Made by a program: the position numbers and the translations under genes. A DNA stretch of 64,000 nt from positions 310,001-374,000 of the forward strand of contig NZ_JAGEMO020000004.1 in NCBI RefSeq assembly GCF_017921975.2, given 5' to 3'. The stretch comes from Hymenobacter terricola. Lineage in GTDB: Bacteria; Bacteroidota; Bacteroidia; Cytophagales; Hymenobacteraceae. This document shows, piece by piece, positions 34,218 to 41,614 of this stretch (positions within the stretch are counted from its first letter, which is position 1; every line of letters begins with the position of its first letter). Under the pieces are notes generated by a model that searched no databases, was not told where the DNA came from, and was given only the letters and a program-made list of their open reading frames with translations.

Positions 34218-34319
34218 TTGAGTTATGAGTTAAAAGGTATGAGTTATGAGTTGGCGGCCGTCAGGTACATGCACTCATAATCCCAAACGCATAACTCATA
34301 CCTTTTAACTCATAACTTC
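34217..34319. repeat. Heptamer-phased hairpin after the aldolase gene
   Basis: The left arm is AGTTATG, AGTTAAA, AGGTATG, AGTTATG, AGTTGGC (34221-34255). The right arm is CATAACT, CATACCT, TTTAACT, CATAACT (34290-34317). The pairing is close to perfect over four words. It fills the gap to the small gene at 34324. Confidence 0.8.
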
Positions 34320-34323
34320 CGCC

Positions 34324-34527
34324 ATGTACATCATCAAAGTCAAAGGCAAGGCCAAAATCCCCGACTACATTCAGTTGCGGGACGAGGCGTTTGTGCTCAT
34401 TGCTTACTTCCGGGCCGACCGGCCACTGAAGGATTTGCACCGCTACGGCCTCGAAGGCAAGGAAACGGAGCTGGCCGCCGTCATCGCCAGTCTGGAATTC
34501 GGGAAATTGCGGCCGCTGGCGCTGTAG
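34324..34527 (+). CDS. Small conserved-looking hypothetical protein
   Basis: This 67-residue predicted protein (MYIIKVKGKAKIPDYIQLRD...) is not assigned to a family. It is charged, has no signal peptide or membrane helix, and ends LEFGKLRPLAL. The ATG comes 7 bp after the heptamer hairpin, and the codon composition is like that of the flanking genes, which supports coding. It precedes the FtsE-like gene on the same strand by 81 bp. Confidence 0.62.
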   Translation: MYIIKVKGKAKIPDYIQLRDEAFVLIAYFRADRPLKDLHRYGLEGKETELAAVIASLEFGKLRPLAL

Positions 34528-34608
34528 CGCCACCTTTGCAAAAGAGAGAAACATTGAACGATAATAGCGCGGCGGGCCCAGCGCTTCATCTGACAGCTGG
34601 AGTTAGTT

Positions 34609-35289
34609 ATGACCGAAAACGTTATTGAGCTGCACGATGCCACGGTAATGCAGGAGCAGCAAGCCGTGTTGCAGGGCGTGTCGTTTACGCTGGGCAAGGG
34701 CGCGTTTGCTTATCTGGTGGGCCGCACGGGCTCGGGCAAATCGTCGCTGTTGAAAACGCTGTACGCCGACCTGCCGCTGCAAAACGGGGTGGGCACCGTG
34801 GCCGGGTTTTCGCTGCCCAAACTGCCCGCCAGCAAGGTGCCGTACCTGCGCCGCCGGCTGGGCATCGTGTTTCAGGATTTCCAGCTGCTATCGGACCGCA
34901 CGGTAGCCGAAAACCTCATGTTTGTCCTGAACGCAACGGGCTGGAAGGGCAAGTCGCAAAAGCAGCAGCGCATTTCGGACGTGCTGGTGCGCGTGGGCCT
35001 GAGCGGCGCCGCCAACCGCATGCCGCACCGCCTCTCGGGCGGCGAGCAGCAGCGCGTGGTCATCGCCCGCGCCATGCTGAACGAGCCCGTGCTGCTGCTG
35101 GCCGACGAGCCCACTGGCAACCTCGACCCGGACGTTTCGGCCAGCATCATGCAGCTCTTTGGCGAAATCAATAATTCGGGCACGGCTGTTCTGATGGCCA
35201 CGCACAATTTTCAATTAATCGAAAAATACCCGCACCGCGTGCTGACCTGCAAAGACGGCGAATTACTGGATTCGGCCCGGCAGCAATAA
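34609..35289 (+). CDS. FtsE-like ABC transporter ATP-binding protein
   Basis: This 226-residue ATPase resembles FtsE, which with the permease FtsX controls cell-wall hydrolases at division. Walker A is GRTGSGKSSLLKTL, the Q-loop region LGIVFQDFQLLSDRTVAENL is typical of FtsE, the signature is LSGGEQQRVVIARAML and Walker B is LLLADEPTGNLDP. No ftsX gene follows; a glycosyltransferase does. In Bacteroidota ftsE and ftsX are often apart, so this may still be FtsE. Another LolD-type ATPase is the main alternative. Confidence 0.85.
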   Translation: MTENVIELHDATVMQEQQAVLQGVSFTLGKGAFAYLVGRTGSGKSSLLKTLYADLPLQNGVGTVAGFSLPKLPASKVPYLRRRLGIVFQDFQLLSDRTVAENLMFVLNATGWKGKSQKQQRISDVLVRVGLSGAANRMPHRLSGGEQQRVVIARAMLNEPVLLLADEPTGNLDPDVSASIMQLFGEINNSGTAVLMATHNFQLIEKYPHRVLTCKDGELLDSARQQ

Positions 35290-35342
35290 GTAAATCAGCG
35301 CGCTTACTATTGTTGATTGCTACTTATTGATTGACAAATAAA

Positions 35343-36236
35343 ATGACGGCTGGGCTATCGATATTAATTCCGGCTTTTAATTGGAATATCAACAGGCTGG
35401 TTAATTCTCTGGTTGCCCAGCGGGCCGACTGGAACGGCCCGCTTGAAATCATTGTGCTTGACGACGGTTCGCCCGAAGAATGCCGGTTGCTGAACCGGCC
35501 CCTGGCCACGCGGCCCAGCGTGCGCTACCACGAATTGCCCCGCAACGTGGGCCGCGCCGCCATTCGCAACCAACTGGCCGCTGCCGCGCAGCACGAGTGG
35601 CTGCTGCTGCTGGACAACGACAGCCTGTTGCCCGATGCCCGGTTTCTGGCCCGCTACGCCGCCGTGCAGGCCCACGCCGCCGTGCTCATCGGCGGCACCT
35701 GCTACGAGGCCACGCCACCGGCCGAACCTGCGCTGTACCTGCGCTGGCTCTATGGCCGGAATCGCGAGGCGCGGCCGGCCGCCGTGCGCCAGACCGCACC
35801 CTACAGCCAGCTTACCATCAACAATGCCCTGGTTCGGGCCGAGGTTTTCCGGCAGTTTCCGCTTGATGAGCGCCTGACCGGCTACGGCCACGAAGACACC
35901 AAGTTTGGGGTGGAGCTGGCGGCGGCGCACGTACCGGTGCTGCACCTCGACAACCCGGTGCTGCACGACGGCCTGGAGCCGGCCGCCGTGTTCCTGCACA
36001 AGAGCGAGCAGGCAGTGCGCAACCTGGCGCTGGGTTTCCGGCAAGACGGGTTGGGTACCGATTCGCGGCTGCTGCAAACGGCGGTGCGCCTGCGCCGGCT
36101 GGGGCTGGCCCCGGCGGCCCGCGTTGCGCTCGGCGCGGCGGCGCCGGCATTGCGCCGGCAGCTGCTATCCAGGGCCCCACGCCTGCGGCTGTTCGATTTG
36201 CTGAAGCTGCATTGGCTGCTGCGGGAGCTGGCCTGA
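35343..36236 (+). CDS. Family 2 glycosyltransferase
   Basis: This 297-residue GT-A fold glycosyltransferase starts MTAGLSILIPAFNWNINRLV, with the nucleotide-binding EIIVLDDGSPEEC and the metal-binding LLLLDNDSLLPDARFL (DxD-like DND). The acceptor side has the YGHEDTKFGVELA motif (ED as catalytic base), common in GT2 enzymes of surface-polysaccharide synthesis. The frame opens at a TTG (35331), but the ATG at 35343 is preferred. DegT aminotransferase and Gfo/Idh/MocA genes follow, a set that points to modified-sugar metabolism. Confidence 0.9.
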   Translation: MTAGLSILIPAFNWNINRLVNSLVAQRADWNGPLEIIVLDDGSPEECRLLNRPLATRPSVRYHELPRNVGRAAIRNQLAAAAQHEWLLLLDNDSLLPDARFLARYAAVQAHAAVLIGGTCYEATPPAEPALYLRWLYGRNREARPAAVRQTAPYSQLTINNALVRAEVFRQFPLDERLTGYGHEDTKFGVELAAAHVPVLHLDNPVLHDGLEPAAVFLHKSEQAVRNLALGFRQDGLGTDSRLLQTAVRLRRLGLAPAARVALGAAAPALRRQLLSRAPRLRLFDLLKLHWLLRELA

Positions 36237-36246
36237 GTTTGCCCAG

Positions 36247-36254
36247 TATCTTTG
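36247..36254 (+). promoter_or_regulatory. -7 promoter element for the DegT gene
   Basis: TATCTTTG lies 11 bp after the glycosyltransferase stop and 26 bp before the proposed TTG start. It argues against a start inside the glycosyltransferase gene. Confidence 0.5.
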
Positions 36255-36280
36255 GCGGCCCTCTTTCCCCCCGCATTGCC

Positions 36281-37429
36281 TTGATTCTTCCCGCCCCGCC
36301 CTCCCCCATTCTCCTGCTTGACTTGGTGGCCGAACACGCCGCTCTGCAACCGGCCCTGAACGAGGCCCTGCAGGAAGTGCTGACCGCGGCGGCTTTTATT
36401 CAGGGGCCGGCCGTGGGGCAGTTTGCAGCGGAGCTGGGTGAGTACCTGGGCGGCCCGCACGTTATCCCCTGCGCCAACGGCACCGACGCCCTCACCCTGG
36501 CGCTGATGAGCCTGCGCTTACCGGTTGGGGCCGAAATTATTATTCCCGCCTTCACCTACGTGGCCACGCTGGAGGCCGCCGCGCTGCTGGGCCTGCGTCC
36601 CGTGCTGGTGGACGTGCGGCACGACACCTTCAACATTGACCCGGCTGCCGTGGAAGCGGCCCTCACACCGCGCACCGGCGCCATTATCGCCGTGCATTTG
36701 TTTGGGCAATGCGCCGATTTGGAAGCGTTGCGGACTATTTCGACTCGCCACGGCGTGGCCCTGATTGAGGATAATGCCCAAGCCATCGGGGCCAATTTTC
36801 AGTTTGCTGGTGGCGAAACGGCCTTCGCCGGTGCGGTGGGCGAGGTGGGTACCACGTCCTTCTTTCCTTCCAAAAACCTGGGTGGCCTCGGCGATGGCGG
36901 GGCGCTGATAACCCGCGCCCCGGCCCGCGCCGCCTTGCTCCGCCAGCTTGCCAACCACGGCCAGAGCCAGAAATACCACCACCAATACATCGGCCTCAAC
37001 TCCCGCCTCGATACCCTGCAAGCCGCCCTGCTGCGGGTGAAACTGCGGCAGCTACCCGCCAACACGGCCGCCCGCCAGGCCGTGGCCGCCCGCTACGATG
37101 CCGCGCTGGCCGCTGTGCCCGGCATTGCCATTCCGGCCCGCGACCCGCGCAGCAGTCACGTCTTCCATCAGTACACCATTCAGGTGGAAGGGCCCGGCCG
37201 CCGCGATGAGCTGCAACTATTCCTTAGGAAATGCGGGGTGCCGACCATGATTTACTACCCGCTCCCGGTGCACGCGCAGCCGGCCTATGCCTACCTGGGC
37301 TACCGGGCGGGGCAGTTTCCGGTGGCCGAGGCGCTGTGCGGGGCGGTGTTGTCGCTGCCGATACACCCGCTGCTGACAACGGAGCAGGCAGATTATATAT
37401 CGGCAAGTATTCAATCATTCAGTGAATAA
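36281..37429 (+). CDS. DegT/DnrJ/EryC1/StrS family aminotransferase
   Basis: This 382-residue PLP enzyme belongs to the sugar aminotransferase family (also called aminotransferase family I), which adds an amino group to nucleotide-linked keto sugars. Motifs are CANGTDALTLALMSL, EIIIPAFTYVATLEAAALLG, IAVHLFGQCAD and the PLP Lys in SFFPSKNLGGLGDGGAL, with NSRLDTLQAALL at the dimer interface. There is no in-frame ATG near the start of homology; I use the TTG at 36281 behind a TATCTTTG element. The frame is also open from 36212 inside the glycosyltransferase gene. Confidence 0.85.
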   Translation: MILPAPPSPILLLDLVAEHAALQPALNEALQEVLTAAAFIQGPAVGQFAAELGEYLGGPHVIPCANGTDALTLALMSLRLPVGAEIIIPAFTYVATLEAAALLGLRPVLVDVRHDTFNIDPAAVEAALTPRTGAIIAVHLFGQCADLEALRTISTRHGVALIEDNAQAIGANFQFAGGETAFAGAVGEVGTTSFFPSKNLGGLGDGGALITRAPARAALLRQLANHGQSQKYHHQYIGLNSRLDTLQAALLRVKLRQLPANTAARQAVAARYDAALAAVPGIAIPARDPRSSHVFHQYTIQVEGPGRRDELQLFLRKCGVPTMIYYPLPVHAQPAYAYLGYRAGQFPVAEALCGAVLSLPIHPLLTTEQADYISASIQSFSE

Positions 37430-37570
37430 TCGTTGACCATCATGAATTATACGGATGGTGCGGGGTCGCACCCGATGGGGCTATACCCGTGCCATCGGCG
37501 TAACATCAGACATTCATTCAGGGCAACTGCGTGAGTCCTATCATTATCTTTTTCCGACTATTGGGGCCTG

Positions 37571-38599
37571 ATGAGCAATAATACCAACACTCCCGTCCGC
37601 TTCGCCATCTGCGGCGTGGGCCACATTGGCCGCCGCCACGCCGCGCTGGTTTCGCGCCACGAAGGCGCCGAGCTAGCGGCCCTGATTGACATCCGCACCG
37701 CCCTCCAGCCCGGCCTCGCCGCCGAGTTTCCCGGCGTGCCGTTCTTCGCCTCGCTCGAAGAATACCTGCAAACCGGCCCCGCCGCCGATGTCCTCACCGT
37801 GGCCACGCCCAACGGCTGCCACGCCCCGCAGGCGGTGGCCGGCCTGCGCCACGGCCTGCACGTCGTCATCGAAAAGCCCATCGCGCTGCACAAGGCCGAT
37901 GCCGAAACCATCGTGCACACGGCCCTGCAAACCGGCCGGCTGGTGTTTGGCGTGATGCAGAACCGCTACTCGCCCCCCGCCGCCTGGCTCAAGCAGGTGG
38001 TGGACGAGGGCCGCCTGGGCCAGGTGTTTCTGGTGCAGCTCAACTGCTTCTGGAACCGCGATGCGCGCTACTACCGGCCCGGTGGCTGGAAGGGCACCCA
38101 AGCCCTGGACGGCGGCACGCTCTTCACCCAGTTCAGCCATTTCGTCGATTTGCTGTACTGGGTGTTCGGCGACATCACCAATATTTCGGCCCGCTTCCGC
38201 GATTTCACCCACGAGGGCCTGACGGATTTTGAGGACAGCGGCCTCGTCACCTTCGACCTGCTGCGCGGCGGCAGCGGCACCCTCAGCTACAGCACCGCCG
38301 TGTGGGACCGCAACCTCGAAAGCAGCCTCACCGTGGTGGCCGAGCGCGGCAGCCTGCGCATTGCCGGCCAGTACATGGACAAGGTGGAATACTGCCACCT
38401 CGACGGCTACCAGCTGCCCGCCCTGCCCCCCACCAACGCCGCCAACGACTACGGCCCCTTCCAGGGCTCGGCCGCCAACCACGTCCAGGTCATCGAAAAC
38501 GTGGTGGACACCGTGCAACGCCGCAGCTTCGCCACCACCAATGCGCTCGAAGGGCTGAAAGTGGTGGAGATAATTGAGCGGATTTACGCGCTGCGGTAG
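37571..38599 (+). CDS. Gfo/Idh/MocA family oxidoreductase
   Basis: This 342-residue NAD(P)-dependent dehydrogenase of the glucose-fructose oxidoreductase family has the Rossmann motif CGVGHIGRRHAAL and the conserved EKPIALH. Members oxidise sugars or nucleotide sugars; WlbA-type enzymes of the family work with DegT aminotransferases to make amino sugars, so the link to the gene upstream is meaningful. A TATCTTTT element at 37545 could be its promoter. The last 79 bp (38521-38599) recur at 39185-39263 and, in shorter form, at 39928-39972. Confidence 0.9.
   Translation: MSNNTNTPVRFAICGVGHIGRRHAALVSRHEGAELAALIDIRTALQPGLAAEFPGVPFFASLEEYLQTGPAADVLTVATPNGCHAPQAVAGLRHGLHVVIEKPIALHKADAETIVHTALQTGRLVFGVMQNRYSPPAAWLKQVVDEGRLGQVFLVQLNCFWNRDARYYRPGGWKGTQALDGGTLFTQFSHFVDLLYWVFGDITNISARFRDFTHEGLTDFEDSGLVTFDLLRGGSGTLSYSTAVWDRNLESSLTVVAERGSLRIAGQYMDKVEYCHLDGYQLPALPPTNAANDYGPFQGSAANHVQVIENVVDTVQRRSFATTNALEGLKVVEIIERIYALR
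38521..38599 (+). repeat. 3' end of the Gfo/Idh/MocA gene, original copy (A) of a three-copy repeat
   Basis: This 79-bp segment encodes the last residues ending VEIIERIYALR. It is repeated with 4 differences at 39185-39263 (B), and its last 45 bp are repeated with 4 differences at 39928-39972 (C). Confidence 0.9.
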
Positions 38600-38642
38600 T
38601 TTTACCGTACTTTTAAGTACACCCACACACGCGCCACTTGCC

Positions 38643-38873
38643 ATGAACGTCATCAACAGCGACCCGGAAATCTTAGGTGGCACTCCTGTTTTTAACGGGA
38701 CGCGGGTGCCCATCAAAAATTTGTTTGATTACCTGGAAACCGGCGAGTCCATTGCCGAATTTCTCGATGACTTTCCTTCCGTCAGCCGTGAGCAGGTGCT
38801 GAGTGTACTGGCCTTTTCGCAGCAAATCCTCAACGCCTCTACCCAGCTGCTGCATGAAAATTCTGCTGGATGA
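38643..38873 (+). CDS. DUF433 antitoxin
   Basis: This 76-residue DUF433 (VapB45-like) protein is the antitoxin of a type II toxin-antitoxin pair. Diagnostic sequence: ILGGTPVFNGTRVPIKNLFDYLETG, a helix-turn-helix-like domain, followed by FLDDFPSVSREQVLSVLAF. It overlaps the toxin gene by 20 bp, which fits coupled translation. The start at 38643 is clear; a longer frame from 38574 runs into the oxidoreductase gene. A weak -7-like TACTTTTA lies upstream. Confidence 0.92.
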   Translation: MNVINSDPEILGGTPVFNGTRVPIKNLFDYLETGESIAEFLDDFPSVSREQVLSVLAFSQQILNASTQLLHENSAG

Positions 38874-39177
38874 GTGCGTTACCCGCAAGCTAAAAAGCCG
38901 CTTGGCGCCGCATGAAGTATGTACCGTGACGGAAATGCACTGGAATGGCCTGAAGAATGGCACGCTGATGCGGGCCGCCATCGGCCAGGGCTTCAAGCTG
39001 CTGCTGACGATTGACAAGAATCTGGCGTTTCAGCAGAATATGAATCGATACGCTATTATCGTCGCGGTGCTGAATGTGGAGAAAAGCAGCATTTCGTTTC
39101 TGGAAGAGCTGCTGCCCGCCTTCCACGTCCTGCTGCCAACGTTTGTAGAAGGTCAAGCTTATTTGATTGAAAAATAG
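38854..39177 (+). CDS. DUF5615 PIN-like toxin
   Basis: This 107-residue protein is a DUF5615-type PIN-like domain, the usual partner of DUF433 antitoxins and a presumed RNase. It begins MKILLDECVTRKLKSRL, with the acidic residue of the PIN active site in LLDE, and has LLLTIDKNLAFQQN with the second Asp. It looks complete. The first TA cassette ends here and is followed by a 79-bp copy of the oxidoreductase 3' end. Confidence 0.9.
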   Translation: MKILLDECVTRKLKSRLAPHEVCTVTEMHWNGLKNGTLMRAAIGQGFKLLLTIDKNLAFQQNMNRYAIIVAVLNVEKSSISFLEELLPAFHVLLPTFVEGQAYLIEK

Positions 39178-39184
39178 CGCCGCG

Positions 39185-39263
39185 CCGCAGCTTCGCCACC
39201 ACCAATGCGCCGGAAGGCCTGAAAGTGGTGGAGCTAATTGAGCGGATTTACGCGCTGCGGTAG
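39185..39263 (+). repeat. Copy B of the Gfo/Idh/MocA 3' end
   Basis: 75 of 79 positions match 38521-38599, including the stop codon. The copy starts 7 bp after the toxin stop codon, and the reading frame VELIERIYALR is kept. Confidence 0.9.
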
Positions 39264-39286
39264 CCGCCCGCACCGTCTGTTTTACG

Positions 39287-39294
39287 TACCTTAG
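39287..39294 (+). promoter_or_regulatory. Possible -7 promoter element of the MNT/HEPN module
   Basis: TACCTTAG is one base off TAnnTTTG and ends 5 bp before the ATG at 39299. The same distance pattern is seen at several other genes in this window. Confidence 0.35.
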
Positions 39295-39298
39295 GCCC

Positions 39299-39631
39299 AT
39301 GCTACACGCCACTCTCCTGCCTTTGGTGCCGGCTTTGCGGGCGCTGTGCCGCCGCTCCGGGGTGCAGCAGCTGTACCTGTTCGGCTCGGCTGTGACGGAG
39401 CGGTTTGATGCGGCCCGCAGCGACGTTGACGCGCTGGTAACCCTGCTGCCGATGCCGCCGCTGGCACAAGGCGAAACCTTGCTGAGCCTGTGGGCAGAAC
39501 TGGAAACGCTCTTGCAGCGCCGGGTAGATTTACTCACGCCGGACTCGCTGCAAAACCCGTTTCTTAAAGCAGAAATTGAGCGTACCAAACAATTAATTTA
39601 TGACGCCGCAAGGACAGAAATACCTGTTTGA
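39299..39631 (+). CDS. MNT-type nucleotidyltransferase antitoxin
   Basis: This 110-residue minimal nucleotidyltransferase (MNT) domain protein pairs with HEPN toxins in type VII TA modules, where it modifies and silences the toxin. The GSAVTERFDAARSDVD segment gives the GSx(10)DxD motif, and the third Asp is probably in RRVDLLTPDSL. It overlaps the HEPN gene start by about 30 bp. It appears intact. Confidence 0.88.
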   Translation: MLHATLLPLVPALRALCRRSGVQQLYLFGSAVTERFDAARSDVDALVTLLPMPPLAQGETLLSLWAELETLLQRRVDLLTPDSLQNPFLKAEIERTKQLIYDAARTEIPV

Positions 39632-39950
39632 CATCCAGCGAGCCATTGAATTAATCGACTAATTCGTACTTGATACGCCCACTTTCGACACGTACCAGGC
39701 CGACCTGAAAACCCGCAGCGCGGTAGAGCGTCAATTAGCCATCATTGGCGAAGCGGTGAACCACTTGCGGCGGGTAGAACCGGAGGCAAAACTGCCCAAT
39801 ACCAAGCAAATGGTGGACTTTCGCAACCGCCTTATTCATTCCTACGACAACGTGAACGAAGTTATTGTGTGGGCAATTATCAAGAATCACCTGCCCGCCC
39901 TTAAAGCTGACGTAGTGCAGAAACTGGCTGGAAGTAGTGGAAGTAATTGA
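39600..39950 (+). pseudogene. HEPN domain toxin (DUF86 type) with in-frame stop codon
   Basis: Read from the ATG at 39600, the frame gives MTPQGQKYLFDIQRAIELID, then a TAA stop at 39660-39662, and then continues open as FVLDTPTFDTYQADLK... through AIIGEAVNHLRR to the HEPN catalytic motif RNRLIHSYDN (Rx4-6H) and ends at 39950. A single base change (for example CAA or GAA to TAA) explains it, so the toxin is probably inactive unless the stop is read through. The last codons (KLAGSSGSN) come from the 45-bp copy C of the oxidoreductase 3' end. Confidence 0.82.
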
Positions 39951-39972
39951 GCGGATTTACGCGCTGCGGTAG
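39928..39972 (+). repeat. Copy C of the Gfo/Idh/MocA 3' end
   Basis: 41 of 45 positions match 38555-38599. In the oxidoreductase frame it reads LEVVEVIERIYALR and a stop. It closes the second TA cassette. Confidence 0.85.
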
Positions 39973-40065
39973 TGATTGTACTGCATTGAAAAAGCAGCGA
40001 ATACCATTGCCATCGTTGAGTTATTGGAATTAATATTACCCGTCACAAATAACAGGCATCAATCT

Positions 40066-40404
40066 ATGGAAACCATAATAATAAAAATTGTCCCTAACTC
40101 ATTACCCATACAAAGTGCGGCATTGTATATCAATGAAAACAAGATTACAATTAACAATACAACCCAGACACGTATTCAAGTCTTCGCCGGGAAAAACTCC
40201 GTAAGAATTAACGATTTAGGAGTTAAGCTTATGCCTACGTTTATAACAGTTTACGAGGGCGAAGTAAAAAATATTTTTGTTGGCTTAAGAAAACAGCCGG
40301 CATCGCCAGATGACAAAAATTTTCTGGAATTTATATGGCACAAGTTTGAATCCCTTCTTGGCCTCGATTTACAATTTTATCTTATGGAAGGCCTTGGCTC
40401 ATAA
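40066..40404 (+). CDS. AT-rich orphan hypothetical protein
   Basis: This 112-residue predicted protein (METIIIKIVPNSLPIQSAAL...) is not recognised. It is rich in Ile, Asn and Lys, much more AT-rich than the neighbours, and resembles recently acquired DNA. The chain looks beta-rich in the first two thirds (KITINNTTQTRIQVFAGKNS, FITVYEGEVKNIFVGL), and the end is hydrophobic-aromatic. The earlier TTG frame opening at 39976 is less likely. It lies directly behind the second TA cassette. Confidence 0.55.
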   Translation: METIIIKIVPNSLPIQSAALYINENKITINNTTQTRIQVFAGKNSVRINDLGVKLMPTFITVYEGEVKNIFVGLRKQPASPDDKNFLEFIWHKFESLLGLDLQFYLMEGLGS

Positions 40405-40497
40405 GCTGCAATTATGCTTATAGCCTATTCTTCCTAGCCTTAAGATGAAGGCTCTGCTAAACTGGATGTATCTGCCAATAGTCGGATGTATCAACCA

Positions 40498-40536
40498 CCA
40501 AAAAAGCGCCGGAACCCACAGGCTCCGGCGCTTCTT
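40498..40536 (-). terminator. Rho-independent terminator of the gene at 40568
   Basis: AAGCGCCGGA and TCCGGCGCTT form the stem (40504-40533); read on the minus strand it is followed by a T-run. It begins about 30 bp after the stop codon of the minus-strand gene. Confidence 0.75.
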
Positions 40537-40567
40537 CAGCTACCAATGTTGCAGGCTGGATGGCCCG

Positions 40568-41257
40568 CTACATCTTCGGCGGCACGGCGGGGCCGCCTGA
40601 TTGCTCGGTGGGGTCGATGACGTAGTCGTCGTATTTGCTCACGTCCGACTGCTTGAAGAGGCCCTGGCCAATGCCGCAGAGCGCCGAAAGCTCGTCGTAG
40701 AGAGCGTTGAGGGTGATTTGGCGGGTTTGGGTGGTGCCGCTGCGGCTGGACTCGGCCAGGCGCTGGGCTTTGAGGGCGGCGAGGTATTTTTCGTTTTCGG
40801 CGGCGAGGGCGGTGAGCTGGGCCGGGGTGAGGCCCTGCTGCTCGTACTCCTCGACGTGGGCGGTGGCCCAGTCGAGGAGGTGGCCCATGTTCACGTAGAA
40901 ATCGCCCGCGCTGTCGTCGTAGAGGCCGGCACTGCCGAAGGCTTTGTAGGCGAAGCTGCGGTTGTCGTGCAGAATGGCCACCTGGCTCATCACGGTGGCC
41001 ATGCCGCTTTCCACCACCCCGCGCTGGGTGAGGGCGGCATCGGTCAGCTCCTGCTTGGCGTAGTCGAGCTGCTCGTCGTTGGGCAGCTTGGCGGCGTCCC
41101 GGGCCTGGGTTTTGAAGGCTTCGAAGCGCTCCGGCTGCACGCCCCGCGTGGCAAAGGCCTCGCGGTCGCGGTCCATAAAATCGGCCTTGGTGTGGCAGAG
41201 CAGGATGAGGTCGCCTTGCGACATGGGGTAGTGAGCGGTAACGGGGCCTTGTTTCAT
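40568..41257 (-). CDS. Hypothetical soluble helical protein
   Basis: I do not recognise this 229-residue protein. It is largely alpha-helical and charged, with no signal peptide if it starts at the ATG at 41257 (MKQGPVTAHYPMSQGDLILLCHTKADFMDRD). The conserved-looking segments are LILLCHTKADFMDRDRE, AFGSAGLYDDSAGDFYVNMGHL and LYDELSALCGIGQGLF. The frame extends to 41332 with a weak hydrophobic stretch, so an export signal cannot be excluded. A terminator follows. Confidence 0.65.
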   Translation of the reverse strand: MKQGPVTAHYPMSQGDLILLCHTKADFMDRDREAFATRGVQPERFEAFKTQARDAAKLPNDEQLDYAKQELTDAALTQRGVVESGMATVMSQVAILHDNRSFAYKAFGSAGLYDDSAGDFYVNMGHLLDWATAHVEEYEQQGLTPAQLTALAAENEKYLAALKAQRLAESSRSGTTQTRQITLNALYDELSALCGIGQGLFKQSDVSKYDDYVIDPTEQSGGPAVPPKM

Positions 41258-41350
41258 TGCAGAAATCGGGATATTCTCGCCGGTTGGCCCGGATGCCACT
41301 GCCCGGATAGCAAGCAGTAGCGCAAGCTGCACAAATAAGTTGGAAGTAGC

Positions 41351-41599
41351 TCACCAGGCAGCAACTATCCCGCTCGCAGGCCGCTCGCTGGCCAAGCCAG
41401 TAGGAGCTTCCGCGCGGCCAGTGAGCCGGGCCGGAGCGCTGGTAAGGTCCGCTGTAGCAACCGTGGCCCCGGCCGCAGCACCAGTAGGCGCGGCCGTTGC
41501 GCCCGTAAGCCCGGCAACAGCGCCAGTAGGCTCCGCCAGTGCGCCAGTAGGCTCATCCAAAGCATTTTTCCGGCCTACGGTTGCACTATTTGCAGTCAC
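41351..41599 (-). other. Possible small heptad-repeat protein / 21-bp tandem array
   Basis: Eight units of exactly 21 bp run from 41396 to 41563. Read on the minus strand from an ATG at 41599 they encode heptads of the type EPTGALA, EPTGAVA, GLTGATA, APTGAAA, with an invariant Thr encoded by different codons. The frame starts 15 bp after the DUF3078 stop on the same strand. The plus strand is also open across the array (heptads like PVGAAVA), so the coding strand, and whether it is coded at all, remain uncertain. Confidence 0.4.
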
Positions 41600-41614
41600 A
41601 AGCGCCCTGCCGGG

